Of a stretch of 49,406 nucleotides of DNA, positions 46,121 to 49,406 are shown in pieces; within the stretch, counting starts at the first letter, position 1, and the number at the start of each line of letters is the position of its first letter. Under the pieces are notes generated by a model. That model had not been told where the DNA came from. It saw only the letters and a program-made list of their open reading frames with translations, and ran no database searches. The stretch covers positions 1 through 49,406 of the forward strand of contig JAEZQR010000121.1 of assembly GCA_023413015.1 (NCBI GenBank). Direction: 5' to 3'. The position numbers and the translations under genes are program-made. Source of the stretch: Pseudomonadota bacterium. GTDB taxonomy: Bacteria > Pseudomonadota > Alphaproteobacteria > Sphingomonadales > Sphingomonadaceae.

Positions 46121-48175
46121 ATGTCGGTACGGAATCGGTTGCGGGTGGCGCTGGTCGGCCTGTTGTGCGGGGCGGCCGCGCCGCTGTGGGCGCAGACGAC
46201 TGCCACGAACGGACGCAATGTCTATGAGGCGAGCTTCTTCGCGCCTTACGCGCCGTCGAACGCGTTGCAGATCGTCCAGCGTGTGCCCGGCTTCCAGCTC
46301 GACGAAGGCAGCACCGAGGTACGCGGCTTCGGTCAAGCAGCGGGCAACGTCGTGATCAACGGGCAGCGGCCGAGTTCGAAGAGCGAAACGCTCGACGTGG
46401 TGCTCGCGCGCATTCCGGCGAGCCGTGTCGCGCGCGTCGAGGTAGGGTCGGGTGACCTCTTCGGCTCCGAATATGCCGGCAAGCCGCAAGTGGCGAATCT
46501 CATACTGACCGACGCTAGCGGACTGGCGGGGACGGCAAGCGGAACCGTACGACGCTCGTTCAGCGGCGATATCAGGCCCGAGGGCAGCCTGTCGGCGCTG
46601 CTGCGGCAGGGGCCGTCGTCCTTCAATGCGTCGGTGGGCGTCAACAACAATGACACCGACGAGGAGGGGACCGATACCTATATCGCCCTGCCGAGCCGCG
46701 ACCTGATCGAGTTCCGCCGCAAGGTAAACCGGATCAAGGAGCCCAATGTCTATGCCTCGGGATCGTGGGCCTATGACGGCGGCGCCAACCGCACCGCACA
46801 CCTTAATACACGGATTTCGGACACTCGTTTCTCGTTGATGCAGACGAGCGCCGTATCCTCGGCGGCCGGGCCGCTTCGTGATGACCGGCTGACGCAGCGC
46901 TACAACACGCGCGAGTACGAGATAGGGGGCGATGTGACGCGGCCGCTGCTGGGCGGCGGGCTGAAGCTTGTCGGGCTTGCCACTCGGCGGCACCGCGACA
47001 ACCGCGACCTGTCGCGCATCGACGTCGGGAGCGACGCGAGCAGCGGGTTCGCGCAAGACCTCGACGACCAGCTCGACGAGACGGTACTACGCCTCGTGTG
47101 GAACCGCTCGAACCTGGGCGGCTGGAGCGTCGAGACCGGCGGCGAGGGCGTGCTCAACGTGCTCGACAGCGACGTCAATCTCTATGCGATCGATGCCGGC
47201 GACACGCGCACGCGGATCGATCTGCCGGTCGATCAGGCGAAGGTGAAGGAGTGGCGCGGCGAGGCGTTCGTCAACGCCGGTCGCGCGCTCAGCCCGACGT
47301 TGCGCATGGACCTTGGCCTTACCTATGAGGTGTCACGGCTGACGGTGAGCGGCGATGCGGAGGCCGAGCGGACGCTCAACTTCCTCAAGCCCAAGGCGAC
47401 GTTCGACTGGCGTCCGGGCGGTGGGTGGCACCTACAGTTCGCGGTGGCGCGCACAGTGGCGCAACTGCAGTTCGTCGACTTCATCAGCGTCGCCGAGCTT
47501 TCGAGCGACCGTGTGAACGGCGGCAACGCCGAGTTGGAACCGCAGCGGGCGTGGGAGTTCCTGGCGACCGCCGAGCGCCCGATCCTTGGCGACGGGCTGA
47601 TGAAGCTCGAGGCGGGCTATACGCGCGTCAGCAAGGTGCAGGACCGGGTGCCGACGCCCGAGGGCTTCGACGCGCCGGGCAATCTCGGCACTGGGCGCGA
47701 GTATATCGCGCGCGCGACGGTCGACGTGCCGCTGACCCGGCTCGGCATCAAGGGCGGGCGGTGGAACGGCTATGTGTCGGTGGTCGATACCTCGGTGCAG
47801 GACCCCTATACGCTCAGGGACCGGCCTTTCTCGAACAACTCGCTGTGGTACGCCGAGACGAGCTTCCGGCAAGACCTGGGGCAGTTCGCCTGGGGCTTCG
47901 AGGTCTCGTACGGCTCGGCCTCGGCCGCCTACCGTCGCAACGAGATCGATCGGAACCGGAACGGACAGCCCTACGTCACCGCCTTCGTCGAGTACCGGCC
48001 GAACCCGCTGACCACCGTGACCTTCGGCCTCGACAACGCAATCGACACGATCGGTGAGCGCGAGCGCACCTTCTTCACGCCTGACCGCCGCAATCCGACG
48101 CCAGATGCCTTCGAGTATCGCGAGCGCAACCGGCATGTCATCCCGTACATCACGCTTAAGCGGAACTTCGGGTGA
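46121..48175 (+). CDS. TonB-dependent receptor-like outer-membrane protein under BlaI-type control
   Basis: A 684-residue outer-membrane beta-barrel, shorter than the other TBDRs here. The signal peptide is MSVRNRLRVALVGLLCGAAAPLWAQ. A plug domain (about 40-130) contains NALQIVQRVPGFQLDEGSTE, VRGFGQAAGNVVINGQRPSSKSETLDVVLARIPASRVARVEV and LFGSEYAGKPQVANLIL. Amphipathic barrel strands follow, to a C-terminus ITLKRNFG. No clear TonB box is visible between the signal peptide and the plug, so TonB coupling is inferred. It is divergent from the secreted DUF2807 gene. Two CTAC-N4-GTAG dyads in the gap overlap both promoters. The ligand is unknown; the context suggests a role in the same envelope circuit. 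Confidence 0.85.
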   Translation: MSVRNRLRVALVGLLCGAAAPLWAQTTATNGRNVYEASFFAPYAPSNALQIVQRVPGFQLDEGSTEVRGFGQAAGNVVINGQRPSSKSETLDVVLARIPASRVARVEVGSGDLFGSEYAGKPQVANLILTDASGLAGTASGTVRRSFSGDIRPEGSLSALLRQGPSSFNASVGVNNNDTDEEGTDTYIALPSRDLIEFRRKVNRIKEPNVYASGSWAYDGGANRTAHLNTRISDTRFSLMQTSAVSSAAGPLRDDRLTQRYNTREYEIGGDVTRPLLGGGLKLVGLATRRHRDNRDLSRIDVGSDASSGFAQDLDDQLDETVLRLVWNRSNLGGWSVETGGEGVLNVLDSDVNLYAIDAGDTRTRIDLPVDQAKVKEWRGEAFVNAGRALSPTLRMDLGLTYEVSRLTVSGDAEAERTLNFLKPKATFDWRPGGGWHLQFAVARTVAQLQFVDFISVAELSSDRVNGGNAELEPQRAWEFLATAERPILGDGLMKLEAGYTRVSKVQDRVPTPEGFDAPGNLGTGREYIARATVDVPLTRLGIKGGRWNGYVSVVDTSVQDPYTLRDRPFSNNSLWYAETSFRQDLGQFAWGFEVSYGSASAAYRRNEIDRNRNGQPYVTAFVEYRPNPLTTVTFGLDNAIDTIGERERTFFTPDRRNPTPDAFEYRERNRHVIPYITLKRNFG

Positions 48176-48193
48176 GCGATTGGGGGCGGGCGG

Positions 48194-48439
48194 CTAGCGG
48201 CGCTCCCCCCAGCGCCAGCGCCAAGGGGCATCGGTCTTGGCGGCGGCGAGCGCGATGAAGGCGGTGGTCAGGAGACCTGCCACGGCGAGGCGGGGAGTGC
48301 CCTTCAGAAGTGCCGCGTTCGTCGCCATTGTGCCGGCGAAGAGGCCGGTCGCGGCCCAGCCCTGCCAGCGGATCGGGAGCCCGGCGCCGTAGCCGTAGCG
48401 CTTGGCAGCGAACCAGGCGTCGATGTCTTGTTTCTCCAT
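48194..48439 (-). CDS. Small two-segment membrane protein, function unknown
   Basis: An 81-residue protein with two hydrophobic stretches (GWAATGLFAGTMATNAAL and LAVAGLLTTAFIALAAA) framed by a charged, aromatic N-terminus (MEKQDIDAWFAAKRYGYGAGLPIRWQG) and a Trp/Arg-rich C-terminus (PWRWRWGERR). GGAGGTGACGG before the ATG at 48439 is a strong ribosome-binding site, which supports it as a real gene. It is convergent with the TBDR. I know only unnamed relatives in sphingomonads. Confidence 0.72.
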   Translation of the reverse strand: MEKQDIDAWFAAKRYGYGAGLPIRWQGWAATGLFAGTMATNAALLKGTPRLAVAGLLTTAFIALAAAKTDAPWRWRWGERR

Positions 48440-48510
48440 CCGTCACCTCCATCAAATTGTCCACGTACATCAACGTCATGGCACCGTTGGCGATCCGCAA
48501 TGGGGTGCAA

Positions 48511-48807
48511 CTAGCGGGCGTCCAGCCCCTTCACGAGGAGAACGACGGCATCGGCGCCGGCCTTTCGATCGCGCGATATCTCCCGATAATCGGGCGAGTC
48601 CGCCCAGGCACGGAACGCCGCCTCATCCGGAAAGGACATGAGCACCAGCTTCTCGCGATCCCATGTTCCTTCCATAACCTGCGGCTGTTCGTCTGCGGCG
48701 AGCAGGCGGCCCGAGAAGCGGGAAAATACATCCATGAAGCGCGCCTGATATCGATCATAGGCGGCCCGGTCGGTGAAGCGCAGTTGCGCGATGGCATAGA
48801 CGGACAA
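48511..48807 (-). CDS. DUF1330 domain protein
   Basis: A 98-residue protein of the dimeric alpha-beta barrel (ferredoxin-like) fold. FTDRAAYDRYQARFMDVFSRFSGRLLAADEQPQVMEGTWDREKLVLMSFPDEAAFRAWADSPDYREI is the DUF1330 pattern. The start is probably a TTG at 48807, because GGGGGAG lies 6 nt upstream and the homology begins at SVYAIAQLRF. Members are often near stress or aromatic degradation genes; the role is unknown. It is transcribed in the same direction as the 81-residue membrane protein. Confidence 0.82.
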   Translation of the reverse strand: MSVYAIAQLRFTDRAAYDRYQARFMDVFSRFSGRLLAADEQPQVMEGTWDREKLVLMSFPDEAAFRAWADSPDYREISRDRKAGADAVVLLVKGLDAR

Positions 48808-49018
48808 GATCTGCTCCCCCGGATATCGGCTGGCGACTTCATCATGGCCGGCATGATGAGGTATTCAACGATAGGGTGAAGGGTGCCTGGTCGCGAGCGG
48901 AAATCGAGCCGCTGGCGGATGGACGGGGCCTGTTCGGCCCGGTCGATGCGACACTCTTGACCGGAACGTCCGTGACGAACGCCCGTTGGTTGTCTCCACA
49001 ACCGACAGGAGAGACGAG

Positions 49019-49228
49019 ATGGCGAGGGATCGCATTGACGACGACCGGATCGAGGGATCGGCCAAGAACCTCGGCGGCAAGCTCAAGGAGGGCCTCGGCA
49101 ACCTAACCGGCGACGCCAAGCTGCAGAGCGAGGGTGAAGCCGACCAGATCAAGGGGAAGGCCCAGAACGCCATCGGTGGCATCAAGGATAGCATGCGCGA
49201 AGCGCTCGACGGCAAGGACCGTATCTAG
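49019..49228 (+). CDS. CsbD family stress protein
   Basis: A 69-residue, hydrophilic, Gly/Lys/Asp-rich protein. DRIEGSAKNLGGKLKEGLGNLTGDAKLQSEGEADQIKGKAQNAIGGIKD is the CsbD signature of two similar helical repeats (E/D-G-x-x-x-x-x-x-G-K). CsbD proteins accumulate in general stress; the molecular role is unclear. The ATG at 49019 is chosen because AGGAGAGACGAG lies just upstream. A UUCG-loop terminator follows at 49253. Confidence 0.88.
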   Translation: MARDRIDDDRIEGSAKNLGGKLKEGLGNLTGDAKLQSEGEADQIKGKAQNAIGGIKDSMREALDGKDRI

Positions 49229-49252
49229 CTAGCGTCCCGCAAGTCGACCGGG

Positions 49253-49276
49253 AAAGGCACCCTTCGGGGTGCCTTT
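49253..49276. terminator. UUCG-tetraloop terminator between csbD and the right-end gene
   Basis: A 10-bp perfect stem (AAAGGCACCC at 49253-49262 with GGGTGCCTTT at 49267-49276) closed by a TTCG tetraloop, followed by CTCAT. It lies between convergent genes, and the AAA/TTT ends allow use in either direction. Confidence 0.8.
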
Positions 49277-49286
49277 CTCATATGGA

Positions 49287-49406
49287 TCAGGTCACCTTCT
49301 TGTAGACCGTGAGGCCGAGCACGAAGAGCACGACGGCGACGATCACGAACAGCCAGAACAGGAATTTGGCGATCCCCCAAGCGGCGCCGGCCAGTCCGCT
49401 GAAGCC
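49287..49406 (-). CDS. DUF1328-like small membrane protein (partial)
   Basis: The last 39 residues of a minus-strand gene whose start lies beyond the right edge. The visible part, GFSGLAGAAWGIAKFLFWLF followed by a hydrophobic stretch ending GLTVYKKVT, matches the C-terminal half of DUF1328 proteins (two-segment inner-membrane proteins, often stress-linked). It is convergent with csbD. Confidence 0.65.
   Translation of the reverse strand, partial: GFSGLAGAAWGIAKFLFWLFVIVAVVLFVLGLTVYKKVT

Noticed and set aside
45956..47056. N-terminal extension of the DUF2807 gene by about 370 codons
   Set aside because: The frame stays open by chance through the divergent promoter region and antisense to the TBDR; the true start at 45955 has a good ribosome site and signal peptide.
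1..49406. CRISPR arrays, tRNA or rRNA genes, intact insertion sequences or prophage
   Set aside because: No regularly spaced repeats, no cloverleaf with conserved T-loop, and no transposase or phage structural proteins were seen.

Overview
The window reads as chromosomal DNA of a GC-rich alphaproteobacterium of the Sphingomonadaceae type (Sphingomonas or a close relative). The reasons are the very high GC content with long antisense open frames, an RcdA/DUF1465 gene, a DUF6456 gene, and six TonB-dependent outer-membrane receptors (TBDRs), five of them about 1000 residues long. I see no rRNA, tRNA, CRISPR array, phage or intact insertion sequence.

Layout. 1-9.7 kb is metabolic and housekeeping: the 5' part of a membrane-anchored coiled-coil protein cut by the window edge, a CaiB-type CoA transferase, a phnCDE phosphonate/phosphite transporter with a probable Pho box, two small envelope/stress genes, a nucleoside hydrolase-ribokinase pair with a 2OG-Fe(II) oxygenase, a small heat-shock protein with a candidate RNA thermometer, RcdA and a VOC protein. 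9.7-15.8 kb has an acyl-CoA dehydrogenase, the first large TBDR, an exported protein and TerC. 16-24.7 kb has an orphan TolC-type channel, a secreted subtilase, Pal, a short KdpD-like kinase with KdpE, and a PAS-PAS-PAS-GGDEF-EAL protein. A decayed alpha/beta hydrolase follows. 25.5-40.3 kb is an array of four related TBDRs, all on the minus strand and each followed by its own terminator-like hairpin, with a TPR-sulfotransferase inserted. 40.5-43.2 kb has an XRE regulator divergent from a DUF6456 gene, a BLUF blue-light sensor and a retropepsin-like lipoprotein. 42.3-48.2 kb is a BlaI/M56-type regulatory unit. The right end has small envelope and stress genes (DUF1330, CsbD, a DUF1328-like partial).

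The two most interesting systems are these. (1) A minus-strand gene set made of a secreted DUF2807-like glycine-repeat protein, a BlaI repressor, an M56 zinc-peptidase sensor and a retropepsin-like lipoprotein, divergent from an outer-membrane receptor. The sensor carries at its C-terminus a domain clearly paralogous to the secreted protein. Three CTAC-N4-GTAG dyads lie in its control regions, two of them on overlapping divergent promoters. This suggests an envelope-sensing circuit in which the sensor resembles its own regulated product. (2) The four arrayed TBDR genes all carry an identical 17-nt inverted repeat at exactly +25 to +41 of the coding sequence. The neighbouring leucine codons vary synonymously. 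Hairpins also sit around or just upstream of their Shine-Dalgarno sequences, suggesting shared RNA-level control. A ROSE-like thermometer before hsp20 is a third regulatory RNA candidate.

All assignments come from reading the sequence. No database search or folding program was run.
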